From Gammaproteobacteria bacterium (GTDB lineage Bacteria > Pseudomonadota > Gammaproteobacteria > SZUA-229), in the NCBI GenBank assembly GCA_027858635.1, contig JAQICG010000080.1:1-12730 (forward strand): a stretch of 12,730 nucleotides of DNA, written 5' to 3'. Both the position numbers and the translations under genes were made by a program. Shown here one piece after another: positions 1 through 5,824 of the stretch. Each line of letters begins with the position of its first letter. Within the stretch, counting starts at the first letter, position 1. Under the pieces are notes generated by a model, which searched no databases, had not been told where the DNA came from, and saw only the letters and a program-made list of their open reading frames with translations.

Positions 1-106
1 GATTATTTAGCGCGTTCTGCCCCTCACCGACCTCGTCGATAAAATTATCATCGGCGGGCATCAGAGCAGTGCCCAGCACAACAGTGAGCACCCCTCATGC
101 CATTAA
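1..106 (+). CDS. C-terminal end of a probable EIIA-Man-type PTS protein, apparently frameshifted
   Basis: This is probably the tail of a mannose-family PTS EIIA protein, which would accept phosphate from HPr. Bases 1-21 read in frame 1 as DYLARSA. From base 25 the sensible frame is frame 2, reading TDLVDKIIIGGHQSS and stopping at TAA 104-106. The LVxK...GG pattern resembles the last helix of EIIA-Man domains. Neither frame is open across the whole stretch: frame 1 stops at 40-42 and frame 2 has TAG at 8-10. Dropping one C from the CCCC run at 20-23 would join them, so this is either a real frameshift or a base-calling error. The stop overlaps the ptsH start at 97 by 10 bp, which suggests translational coupling. 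An EIIA gene directly before ptsH is a common arrangement in proteobacteria. The identification rests on about 35 codons and on context, so it is tentative. Confidence 0.4.
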
Positions 107-369
107 GCCGCGATATCGAAATCATCAATAAACTGGGCATGCATGCCCGCGCCGCCGCCAAGTTTGTCAAGCTGGCATCCAGCTTCGAGAGCCAAATTGA
201 GATAGAGCGCAAGGGCCGCCGTGTTAACGGCAAAAGCATTATGGGCGTTATGATGTTGGCCGCAGGCAAAGGCTCACAGATCACCATTTCCGCCGAAGGT
301 GTTGACGCCAAAAAGAGTCTTGATCAACTCGAACAGTTAATCAACCATCGTTTCGATGAAGAAGAGTAA
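97..369 (+). CDS. ptsH: HPr phosphocarrier protein of the PTS
   Basis: HPr is the small cytoplasmic phosphocarrier that takes phosphate from enzyme I and passes it to EIIA proteins. The 90-residue product has the usual length. The active-site histidine is H16 in the motif GMHARAAAKFV. The regulatory-serine region is also conserved, with S47 in GKSIMGVMMLAA; this serine is the target of HPr kinase in species that have one, but no hprK lies in the window. The ATG start overlaps the end of the upstream frame and has only a weak ribosome binding site, consistent with coupling to upstream translation. Enzyme I follows after 6 bp. With no sugar permease alongside, a regulatory phosphorelay is more likely than sugar uptake; that is inference from context. 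Confidence 0.95.
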   Translation: MPLSRDIEIINKLGMHARAAAKFVKLASSFESQIEIERKGRRVNGKSIMGVMMLAAGKGSQITISAEGVDAKKSLDQLEQLINHRFDEEE

Positions 370-375
370 ATCACC

Positions 376-2130
376 TTGAGCATTCTGATAAACGGCATAG
401 GGGTATCAAGTGGCATCGCTATCGGTGAAGCCTATGTCTATTCACGCGAACAGAAAGTGGTGCGTGAATATAAAATTCCCGAGGCTCAGCAGAAACATGA
501 AATCGAGCGTTTTAAAGCTGCGTTAGCCCGAGCTCACGAGCAGCTGCATGAAATTAAAAATAAAATTGCAGCCGATACGCCCCCCGATATTCTGGCCTTT
601 ATCGACACCCATCTGTTGATGCTGGAAGATCCCACTTTTGATGATGGCACTATCGCCAACATCAGGAAATACTCCCGCAATGCCGAGTGGGCCCTGCAAC
701 TGCAAAGCAAACGTCTGGTCAAAATCTTCAATGAAATGGAAGACCCCTATCTGCGCACCCGCAAGGATGATGTTCTGCATGTAGTTCGTCGCATTCAAAG
801 ATGTCTGGCTGATACCCCCGAGCATGTTCCCGACAGCCGGCAGTTAAAAGGTCGCATCATCATCGCCGATGATTTAACCCCGGCAGACACGCTGATGCTC
901 CAGCATCATAAAATAGCCGGCTTCGTCACCGAGTTTGGCGGCCCGCTTTCTCACACCGCCATCCTGTCGAAAAATATCGGCATACCGGCGATTGTCGGTG
1001 CGCATCATGCGCGCCAGCTCATCAAAAACGGTGAAATGCTGATCATCGACGGCGAACAGGGCATGGTGATTAACTCGCCCGATAAGCGTTCGCTCAAACA
1101 GTACCGAGCCCTGCAAAAAGCTGAAACCGCGCGCAAAGTTTTACTCTACGATCTTAAAAATGTACCCGCCGTCACACTGGACGGCAGGGCCATCACCCTG
1201 CACGGCAACATCGATCGCCCCGAAGATATTAAAACTCTGCGCAGCTTCGACGACACCGGCGTAGGGCTTTACCGCACTGAAATGCTGTTCATCGAAAAAA
1301 ACGCTAATCCCGATGAAGACACTCAATTCAAAACCTACAAGCGCGCGCTGTTTCGACTCAAGGGCGAACCCCTGACCATCCGCACCGTCGACCTTGGTGC
1401 CGACAAGGAGACGCAGGAAACTATTGATCAGGGACCGATGGCACACAACCCGGCCATGGGCCTGCGCGCCATCCGCCGCTGCATGAAAGAACCGGAATCA
1501 TTCATTCCCCAGCTGCGGGCAATACTTCGCGTCGCCGCCCTCGGCCCGGTGCGCATGATGATCCCCATGCTCACCAGCATCGAAGAACTGCATCAGGTTC
1601 TCTATCTTATTGAAAGAACCAAGCAGCGCCTGCACGACCAGAAAATTCGCTTCGACGCCAACCTGCAAGTCGGCGCCATGATCGAAGTCCCCGCAGCCGC
1701 GCTCTCCGCCGACGCCTTCGCCAAACAACTCGACTTCCTCTCCATCGGCACCAACGACCTGATCCAGTACACCCTGGCACTGGACCGTATCGATGATGAA
1801 GTCAGCCACCTGTACAACCCGCTCAACCCCGCCGTGCTGCAACTGATCCAGCTCACCATCAACGCCGGCATAAAAGCGCGCATCCCGGTTTCACTGTGCG
1901 GTGAAATGGCCAGCAACCCCCAATACACCCGCCTGCTACTCGGCATGGGGCTGGAATACTTCAGCGTACAGGCCAACGTCATGCTGGAAATCAAAAACAT
2001 CATCAACAACAGCTCGCTATCAAAACTACGCGGGCAAATCAAAAAAATACTCGAGCATCAATCAGCCCATAAAACCGAAACCCTACTCAACCAGCTCAAT
2101 CAACACGAATCAGAAAAACTCAACAATTAA
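376..2130 (+). CDS. ptsI: Phosphoenolpyruvate-protein phosphotransferase (PTS enzyme I)
   Basis: Enzyme I autophosphorylates from PEP and transfers the phosphate to HPr. The 584 residues match the family's usual length. The N-terminal HPr-binding and phosphohistidine part carries GGPLSHTAILSKN with the phospho-acceptor H193. The C-terminal PEP-binding TIM barrel carries GLYRTEMLFIE (298-308), NPAMGLRAIR (358-367), IGTNDLIQYTLALDR (457-471) and the catalytic cysteine C508 in LCGEMASNP. The start is TTG at 376-378: the product then begins MSILINGIGVSSGIAIG as the family does, no ATG lies nearby, and a GAAGAAGAG purine run sits 8 bp upstream. It is co-transcribed with ptsH on spacing. In many proteobacteria mgtE follows directly; here a repeat and toxin-antitoxin island of about 1.7 kb lies between. 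Confidence 0.96.
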   Translation: MSILINGIGVSSGIAIGEAYVYSREQKVVREYKIPEAQQKHEIERFKAALARAHEQLHEIKNKIAADTPPDILAFIDTHLLMLEDPTFDDGTIANIRKYSRNAEWALQLQSKRLVKIFNEMEDPYLRTRKDDVLHVVRRIQRCLADTPEHVPDSRQLKGRIIIADDLTPADTLMLQHHKIAGFVTEFGGPLSHTAILSKNIGIPAIVGAHHARQLIKNGEMLIIDGEQGMVINSPDKRSLKQYRALQKAETARKVLLYDLKNVPAVTLDGRAITLHGNIDRPEDIKTLRSFDDTGVGLYRTEMLFIEKNANPDEDTQFKTYKRALFRLKGEPLTIRTVDLGADKETQETIDQGPMAHNPAMGLRAIRRCMKEPESFIPQLRAILRVAALGPVRMMIPMLTSIEELHQVLYLIERTKQRLHDQKIRFDANLQVGAMIEVPAAALSADAFAKQLDFLSIGTNDLIQYTLALDRIDDEVSHLYNPLNPAVLQLIQLTINAGIKARIPVSLCGEMASNPQYTRLLLGMGLEYFSVQANVMLEIKNIINNSSLSKLRGQIKKILEHQSAHKTETLLNQLNQHESEKLNN

Positions 2131-2189
2131 TTTTTTAGGATTCACGCGTGGCACAAAAACAGTGCCCACATTACGACTCGTCAAGAAGG

Positions 2190-2243
2190 TTAATAATTAT
2201 TCAAATGCATAGGCCGTATGCATTCCCACTCAGGATTATGGGA
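2190..2243. repeat. Hairpin repeat, left copy (pairs with 3554-3609)
   Basis: The segment begins TTAATAATTA and runs through CATTCCCAC to a weak hairpin (ATTCCCA with TGGGAA). It aligns without gaps over 46 bp (2190-2235) with 3554-3599, with 9 mismatches by eye. The core resembles the CATTCCCACGC...GCGTGGGAACG palindrome that I recall as dispersed in many gammaproteobacterial genomes. This copy is degenerate on its right arm. The two copies are in direct orientation and enclose the whole toxin-antitoxin island. Confidence 0.6.
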
Positions 2244-2282
2244 ACAGGTAAATATGCATACAATTATAAACAGTGCACAGAG

Positions 2283-2375
2283 GGTCTTTCCATGCAACAT
2301 TGCAAATGCCAAGCTAACAACAATTAGAACAAATCTCGTGGCTTTTCTTTTTCCTTCCAAGTAACTAGCAAAACA
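2283..2375. repeat. 93-bp direct repeat, left copy (R1)
   Basis: This stretch aligns without any gap with 3057-3149 over 93 bp, with 15 differences counted by eye (about 84% identity). It starts GGTCTTTCCATG and ends TAACTAGCAAAACA. The two copies are in direct orientation and flank higBA. A reverse-strand frame is open through both copies and gives similar peptides (SYLEGKRKA versus SYFEGKRNA; SLAFAMLHGK versus SLVFAMLHRK), but the differences are not obviously biased towards synonymous ones. I see no strong internal inverted repeat and no transposase. It may be a dispersed repeat or the edge of a mobile cassette. Confidence 0.7.
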
Positions 2376-2434
2376 TTGATCGTACGATACGCTCCACTCC
2401 GGCAGCACAGCTCGAACGTTATACGAAAGAATAC

Positions 2435-2463
2435 TTGCAACCTGTAACGTTATAGGTTACGAT
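2435..2463 (+). promoter_or_regulatory. higBA promoter with overlapping palindromic operator
   Basis: A palindrome covers 2437-2460: left half GCAACCTGTAAC, right half GTTATAGGTTAC, with 20 of 24 positions symmetric. It lies inside a plausible sigma70 promoter: TTGCAA at 2435-2440, a 17-bp spacer, and TACGAT at 2458-2463. HigA-type antitoxins bind such palindromes to repress their own operon, so this is the likely HigA/HigBA operator. The predicted transcription start falls at or next to the higB ATG (2470), so the mRNA may be leaderless or nearly so. Promoter hexamers are each only 4 of 6 matches. Confidence 0.6.
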
Positions 2464-2469
2464 TTACGA

Positions 2470-2748
2470 ATGATACAGAGTTTTAAGCATAAAGGGCTAG
2501 AGCTGTTCTTTACAACTGGTAGAAAATCCGGCATTCAGACCAGGCATTCAAATCGGCTGCAATTAATTCTCGGTCGTCTTAATGCATCCACATCACCTGA
2601 AGATATGAATCTACCAGGCCTGTATCTACATCAACTCTCCGGCAAGCGCACTAAATACTGGTCTGTGAGAGTTAGCGGCAATTGGCGCATTACCTTCCGT
2701 TTTAATGGTGTCCATGCCGAGGTCGTTGATTATGAAGATTATCACTGA
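2470..2748 (+). CDS. higB: HigB-type toxin (RelE/ParE-fold mRNA interferase)
   Basis: This is the toxin of a type II toxin-antitoxin pair. HigB toxins of this family cleave mRNA, usually at the ribosome, when free of antitoxin. The 92-residue product has the expected length and family landmarks: MIQSFKHKGLELFF at the start, GIQTRHSNRLQLIL, the LPGLYLHQLSG strand, WSVRVSGNWRITFRF (residues 64-78) and the terminal DYEDYH. As is typical of hig modules, the toxin comes first and the antitoxin follows 9 bp later. No Shine-Dalgarno sequence is visible before the ATG, which fits the nearly leaderless promoter described at 2435. Base composition of the module and its surroundings is visibly richer in A+T than the flanking pts and mgtE genes, consistent with acquisition by transfer. 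Confidence 0.93.
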   Translation: MIQSFKHKGLELFFTTGRKSGIQTRHSNRLQLILGRLNASTSPEDMNLPGLYLHQLSGKRTKYWSVRVSGNWRITFRFNGVHAEVVDYEDYH

Positions 2749-2757
2749 GGTTATATC

Positions 2758-3045
2758 ATGTTAATGCACAATCCCCCCCATCCTGGCGAAGTATTAAAAG
2801 AGCTTTGTATAGAGCCTTTGGGGTTAACTGTTACAGAGGCCGCAAAAGCTCTTGGTGTTAGCCGTAAAACATTGTCAGCTATTCTTAATGGTAAGTCTGG
2901 TATTAGTCCTGAAATGGCGGTTCGATTATCCATTGCTTTTAATACCTCGTCGGAAAGCTGGCTGAATCAGCAAACACAATATGATCTCTGGCAAGCAGAG
3001 CAACATCGTAATGAGCTGCATGTTAAACAACTTTCTGCAGCATAA
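2758..3045 (+). CDS. higA: HigA-type antitoxin, XRE-family DNA-binding protein
   Basis: HigA neutralises HigB by direct binding and represses the higBA promoter. The 95-residue product opens with the characteristic MHNPPHPGEVLKELCIEPLG. A helix-turn-helix follows at about residues 24-45 (TVTEAAKALGVSRKTLSAILNG), then the ISPEMAVRLSIAF helix typical of the HigA/VapI group. A GAGG ribosome binding site spans the end of higB (2748-2751) ahead of ATG 2758; an in-frame ATG two codons later (2764) is an alternative start. Toxin and antitoxin are almost certainly one transcript. The likely binding site is the palindrome at 2437-2460. All expected family features are intact, so the module looks functional. 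Confidence 0.94.
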   Translation: MLMHNPPHPGEVLKELCIEPLGLTVTEAAKALGVSRKTLSAILNGKSGISPEMAVRLSIAFNTSSESWLNQQTQYDLWQAEQHRNELHVKQLSAA

Positions 3046-3056
3046 AGCAGAAGTCA

Positions 3057-3149
3057 GGTCTTTCTATGTAACATTGCAAACACCAAGCTAACAAATCTTA
3101 GAGAAAATCTCGCGGCGTTCCTTTTTCCTTCAAAATAACTAGCAGAACA
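3057..3149. repeat. 93-bp direct repeat, right copy (R1)
   Basis: This is the second copy of the repeat at 2283-2375, in the same orientation and without gaps. It begins GGTCTTTCTATG and ends TAACTAGCAGAACA, 12 bp after the higA stop codon. Together the two copies bracket the toxin-antitoxin genes exactly: the left copy ends 94 bp before higB and the right copy begins just past higA. That placement is what a duplicated cassette boundary would look like. Confidence 0.7.
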
Positions 3150-3203
3150 CACAATAATTTCAGAACATTGGTTTGTGTTTTTTTCATGCGTCAGCATAAA
3201 ATA

Positions 3204-3217
3204 TAAAAGCGCTTTTA
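3204..3217. repeat. Perfect 14-bp palindrome
   Basis: TAAAAGCGCTTTTA is perfectly self-complementary. It sits 11 bp before the large structured element at 3229 and may be part of it. No T-run follows, so it is not a standard intrinsic terminator for higBA, although one cannot exclude some terminating effect. Confidence 0.5.
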
Positions 3218-3228
3218 ATCCCCCTTTA

Positions 3229-3445
3229 CAACCTGCCTCAGCTTTCGACTTTGGTAGCGGCAATTCGCCAGGGAAGGCGAATTGAGGCCTGCGAGCGGGT
3301 TTGCGAGACAGGCCGACGCGTGGGCAAAGTTGACGGCTGAGGCTCGCCCGGTGGTTTTCCGGGCAGGTTGTTATGGGCGGCATTTTTTGGGTACTTATAG
3401 TTGCTGTAGACAAAAAGTGCCTCGCCCGTGGGTGCGACTACCCAC
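3229..3445. repeat. Large multi-stem structured element (branched fold)
   Basis: Nested complementary arms can be read directly. P1 is CAACCT 3229-3234 with AGGTTG 3365-3370. P2 is GCCTCAGC 3235-3242 with GCTGAGGC 3336-3343. P2b, after a symmetric 3x3 internal loop, is CGACTTTG 3246-3253 with CAAAGTTG 3325-3332 (one G-T). Inside lie hairpins P3 (CAATTCGCC 3261-3269 with GGCGAATTG 3276-3284) and P4 (GGCCTG 3286-3291 with CAGGCC 3309-3314). P5 (GCCCGG 3346-3351 with CCGGGC 3359-3364) sits between P2 and P1. Two more hairpins follow: P6 (GGCATTTTTTG 3379-3389 with CAAAAAGTGCC 3411-3421, one mismatch) and P7 (GTGGGT 3428-3433 with ACCCAC 3440-3445). No convincing gene overlaps. It could be a structured RNA, a non-autonomous mobile element, or a repeat that folds as single-stranded DNA. 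Strand is undetermined. Confidence 0.6.
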
Positions 3446-3500
3446 TACCCGCCATGTTAAAAATTATTACGAAGGCTAGATATTTTACAAAAGCCCAAAC

Positions 3501-3530
3501 ATGGATACCGGCCTGCGCCGGTATGACGGA
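3501..3530. repeat. Short dispersed-type hairpin repeat
   Basis: ATACCGGC (3505-3512) pairs perfectly with GCCGGTAT (3517-3524) across a CTGC loop, flanked by ATGG on the left and GACGG on the right. The pattern ATGGAT-stem-CTGC-stem-TGACGG is like a hairpin repeat I recall as very common in proteobacterial intergenic regions. It lies between the structured element and the right-hand copy of the 2190 repeat. Confidence 0.55.
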
Positions 3531-3553
3531 GTGAATGATATTAAGCATTAAGA

Positions 3554-3609
3554 TTAATAATTACACAAATACATACACCATACACATTCCCACGCAGGAG
3601 CGCGGCAAC
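3554..3609. repeat. Hairpin repeat, right copy (pairs with 2190-2243)
   Basis: This is the better preserved copy of the repeat at 2190. TTCCCACGC (3587-3595) pairs with GCGCGGCAA (3600-3608) with two mismatches around an AGGA loop. The 46-bp alignment to the left copy includes the A+T-rich leader TTAATAATTA, so the two are homologous beyond the hairpin. It forms the outer right boundary of the island before mgtE. Confidence 0.6.
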
Positions 3610-3754
3610 GAAAAAACCAGGATCTCTCACATGCGTTCGATATGACAATAACAAACGATGACAATCCCACAAGACAACAATCACAATTTACGTGTGGCAT
3701 ATACATCCCAGCCAGCCACATTCCCCAGATTATCCAGTAAACCCCATAACGACA

Positions 3755-3763
3755 TGCTACACT
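3755..3763 (+). promoter_or_regulatory. Possible extended -10 element for mgtE
   Basis: TGCTACACT matches the extended -10 pattern (TG-n-TAnnnT) about 60 bp before the mgtE start. No good -35 hexamer is present at 16-18 bp. If mgtE was separated from pts transcription by the island, a promoter in this gap would be needed; this is the best candidate seen, but it is weak. Confidence 0.25.
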
Positions 3764-3825
3764 CATGCCAACTCTTCATCGCACCCGACTTCATGTACGG
3801 CGCGTAGTTATTTGTAGATAAAGTG

Positions 3826-5184
3826 ATGACAGAAGCCAACCACTCTGAAAAAACCGAAAGCCAGTTCGAGGCGCTTAACCTTGCCCTGAAAACAGGCACC
3901 ATTCAGCATGCTGCGCGTATGCTGAACGAACTGCACTCGGCTGAAATTGCTCACCTGCTCGAATCGCTGCCGCATACCGAACGTAACCTGATCTGGGAAC
4001 TGGTGGATAAGGAACGCGAGGGTGCGGTGCTGCTGGAGCTGGGTGATGAGCTGCGTTCCAGCCTGATGCGCGACATGTCGTTGCAGGATCTGATCAACGC
4101 AACCGAAGGGCTGGATATCGACGATCTCGCCGACTTTATCCAGTCCCTGCCCGACCGGGTTACCGACCTGGTGCTGACCTCGCTGGATGCCCAGCACCGT
4201 GAGCGTCTGGATACGGTGCTCTCCTACCCGGAGGACAGTGCCGGTGGTCTGATGAACACCGATACGCTGACCATTCGCGCCGAGGTCACGCTGGATGTGG
4301 TGCTGCGCTATCTGCGCGCGCTGGGTGAAATCCCAAAAAATACTGACAGCCTGATTGTCACCAGTCGGGACAATACCTATATCGGCCTGCTGCCCCTGAC
4401 CACGCTGCTGACTTCCAACACCGACCTCACTGTCGGTGATGTCATGACCCGTGAAACCGAGTTCATCAAGGCCACCACCGAAGACAATGACGTGGCCAAG
4501 ATTTTCGAAAGCCACGACCTGTTATCCGCACCGGTGGTCGATGACAATATGAAGCTGCTGGGCCGAATCACCATCGATGACGTGGTCGACGTTATTCGTG
4601 ACGAAGGCGACCATAACGTGCTCGGTATGGCGGGTCTGACCGAGGATGAGGATCTGTTTGCGCCGGTGGTGCCCAGTGCGCGCCGCCGTGCTGTCTGGCT
4701 GGGCATCAACCTGGTCACCGCCTTTATGGCCTCATGGGTGGTCTCGAATTTCGAAGGCACGCTGGAGCAGGTGGTTGCCATCGCCGTGCTCATGAATATT
4801 GTCGCCAGCATGGGGGGCATTGCCGGTTCGCAAACTTTAACACTGGTTATCCGCGGGCTGGCGCTGGGTCAGGTCAGCAAGAGCAATAAGCGCTGGCTGC
4901 TGATTAAGGAAATCGTGGTCGGTCTGTTAAACGGCTTCGGCTGGGCGTTGGTCATCGCCGCCATTGCCGTGCTCTGGTTTGGTGATATGATGATCGGCGT
5001 GGTCATTGCCGCGTCCATTGTTATCAACCTGTTTGTCGCGGCCTTTTCCGGCGTGGTCATTCCACTCGTTCTGCGCAGAGCTAAAATTGATCCCGCCATT
5101 GCCGGCGGCGTCGTACTCACCACCATCACGGACATTGTCGGTCTGGCTGCATTTCTCGGCTTAGCGACTATATTCCTTATATAA
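3826..5184 (+). CDS. mgtE: MgtE-family magnesium channel/transporter
   Basis: MgtE is an inner-membrane homodimeric Mg2+ channel gated by its cytosolic domains. Numbers here count from the GTG at 3823, giving 453 residues; the adjacent ATG at 3826 is preferred as start. An acidic helical N domain covers about residues 15-135. A CBS pair follows: CBS1 near 140-200, and CBS2 beginning VGDVMTRE and ending DDVVDVI near 204-258. A plug helix leads into five membrane segments (289-453). The pore-family motifs SMGGIAGSQTLTLVIRGLA (329-347) and TTITDIVGLAAFLGLA are present; D437 corresponds by motif to the conserved Mg2+-site aspartate. Family members often have proline where N325 stands (LMNIVASMGG). 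lemA follows after 23 bp. No Mg2+ riboswitch was recognised in the leader. Confidence 0.95.
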   Translation: MTEANHSEKTESQFEALNLALKTGTIQHAARMLNELHSAEIAHLLESLPHTERNLIWELVDKEREGAVLLELGDELRSSLMRDMSLQDLINATEGLDIDDLADFIQSLPDRVTDLVLTSLDAQHRERLDTVLSYPEDSAGGLMNTDTLTIRAEVTLDVVLRYLRALGEIPKNTDSLIVTSRDNTYIGLLPLTTLLTSNTDLTVGDVMTRETEFIKATTEDNDVAKIFESHDLLSAPVVDDNMKLLGRITIDDVVDVIRDEGDHNVLGMAGLTEDEDLFAPVVPSARRRAVWLGINLVTAFMASWVVSNFEGTLEQVVAIAVLMNIVASMGGIAGSQTLTLVIRGLALGQVSKSNKRWLLIKEIVVGLLNGFGWALVIAAIAVLWFGDMMIGVVIAASIVINLFVAAFSGVVIPLVLRRAKIDPAIAGGVVLTTITDIVGLAAFLGLATIFLI

Positions 5185-5207
5185 ATTACTGAAACAGGTC
5201 AAGCATT

Positions 5208-5804
5208 ATGGAAACTTCAAGCATCGTCATCCTGGTTATTATCGCCGTGCTCATTTTTTATGTGATCGCGATTTTCAATCAGCTGGTCAGCCTGCGCAAC
5301 CGCTACCAGAATGCCTTCGCCCAAATCGAAGTGCAGCTCAAACGCCGCTACGATCTCATCCCCAATTTAATCGAAGTCGCCAAGGGCTACATGAAGCATG
5401 AAAGGGAAACACTGGAAAGCGTTATCAACGCGCGCAACAGCGCCGCCAATAATTTAGCGGCGGCCGCAGCGAATCCCGGCAATGCGCAAGCCATGCAAGG
5501 TCTGGCTGAATCGGAAGGTGCGCTCACCGGTGCACTGGGCAAGTTGAATGTTGTTATGGAAGCTTATCCCGATCTGAAAGCCAATCAAAACATGATGCAG
5601 CTTAGCGAAGAGCTCACCAGCACCGAGAACAAAGTCGCGTTCGCGCGTCAGGCCTTCAATGATCAGGTCATGGAATACAATACCTACAAACAGTCTTTCC
5701 CGCAGGTTATCCTCGCCCCTACTTTCGGCCATGCCAAAGATGCCAGCCTGCTGGAATTCGAAGACAGTGCGGAAATTCAGGCCGCACCCAAAGTCTCCTT
5801 TTAG
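5208..5804 (+). CDS. lemA: LemA family membrane protein
   Basis: LemA proteins have one N-terminal membrane helix and a helical bundle; their biochemical role is not settled. The 198-residue product has the membrane segment at about 5-25 (SIVILVIIAVLIFYVIAIF), followed by the family signature (LRNRYQNAFAQIEVQLKRR, YDLIPNLIEVAKGYMKHE) and the later conserved FNDQVMEYNTYKQSFPQ. An Ala-rich stretch with AAAAANPGNAQA lies near 82-95. An ACAGG ribosome binding site precedes the ATG by about 9 bp. It sits 23 bp after mgtE and 20 bp before an M48 metallopeptidase gene. LemA and M48 peptidase genes are frequent neighbours, which suggests a shared role in membrane protein quality control; that is inference. 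Confidence 0.93.
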   Translation: METSSIVILVIIAVLIFYVIAIFNQLVSLRNRYQNAFAQIEVQLKRRYDLIPNLIEVAKGYMKHERETLESVINARNSAANNLAAAAANPGNAQAMQGLAESEGALTGALGKLNVVMEAYPDLKANQNMMQLSEELTSTENKVAFARQAFNDQVMEYNTYKQSFPQVILAPTFGHAKDASLLEFEDSAEIQAAPKVSF

Positions 5805-5824
5805 AAAACGCCCGTTAAGCTGGA

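Noticed and set aside
2148..2169. Intrinsic terminator after ptsI
   Set aside because: GTGGCAC and GTGCCCAC can pair with a bulge, but no T-run follows, so it does not qualify as a Rho-independent terminator.
2101..2300. CRISPR array or tRNA genes in the repeat-rich gap
   Set aside because: Repeats are few, imperfect and unevenly spaced; no tRNA T-loop or acceptor pattern was seen.
2190..2408. Reverse-strand open frame of 72 codons across the left repeats
   Set aside because: It consists of the reverse complement of both repeat classes, and related fragments recur at 3054-3413 and 3554-3766 in different contexts. No start signal or family resemblance; best explained as translated repeat sequence.
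2311..2424. Integron attC site flanking higBA
   Set aside because: GCTAACAA and a downstream GTTATAC suggest attC ends, but neither fits the core consensus well, they are not complementary to each other, the right copy lacks the second core, and no integrase is visible.
3054..3413. Reverse-strand open frame of 119 codons over the structured element
   Set aside because: It spans repeat R1, intergenic sequence and the folded element; the complementary arms explain the openness, and nothing resembles a protein domain.
3541..3825. Mg2+-sensing riboswitch (M-box) in the mgtE leader
   Set aside because: The sequence is A+C-rich with little secondary structure beyond the hairpin repeat at 3554-3609, and none of the M-box helices could be drawn.
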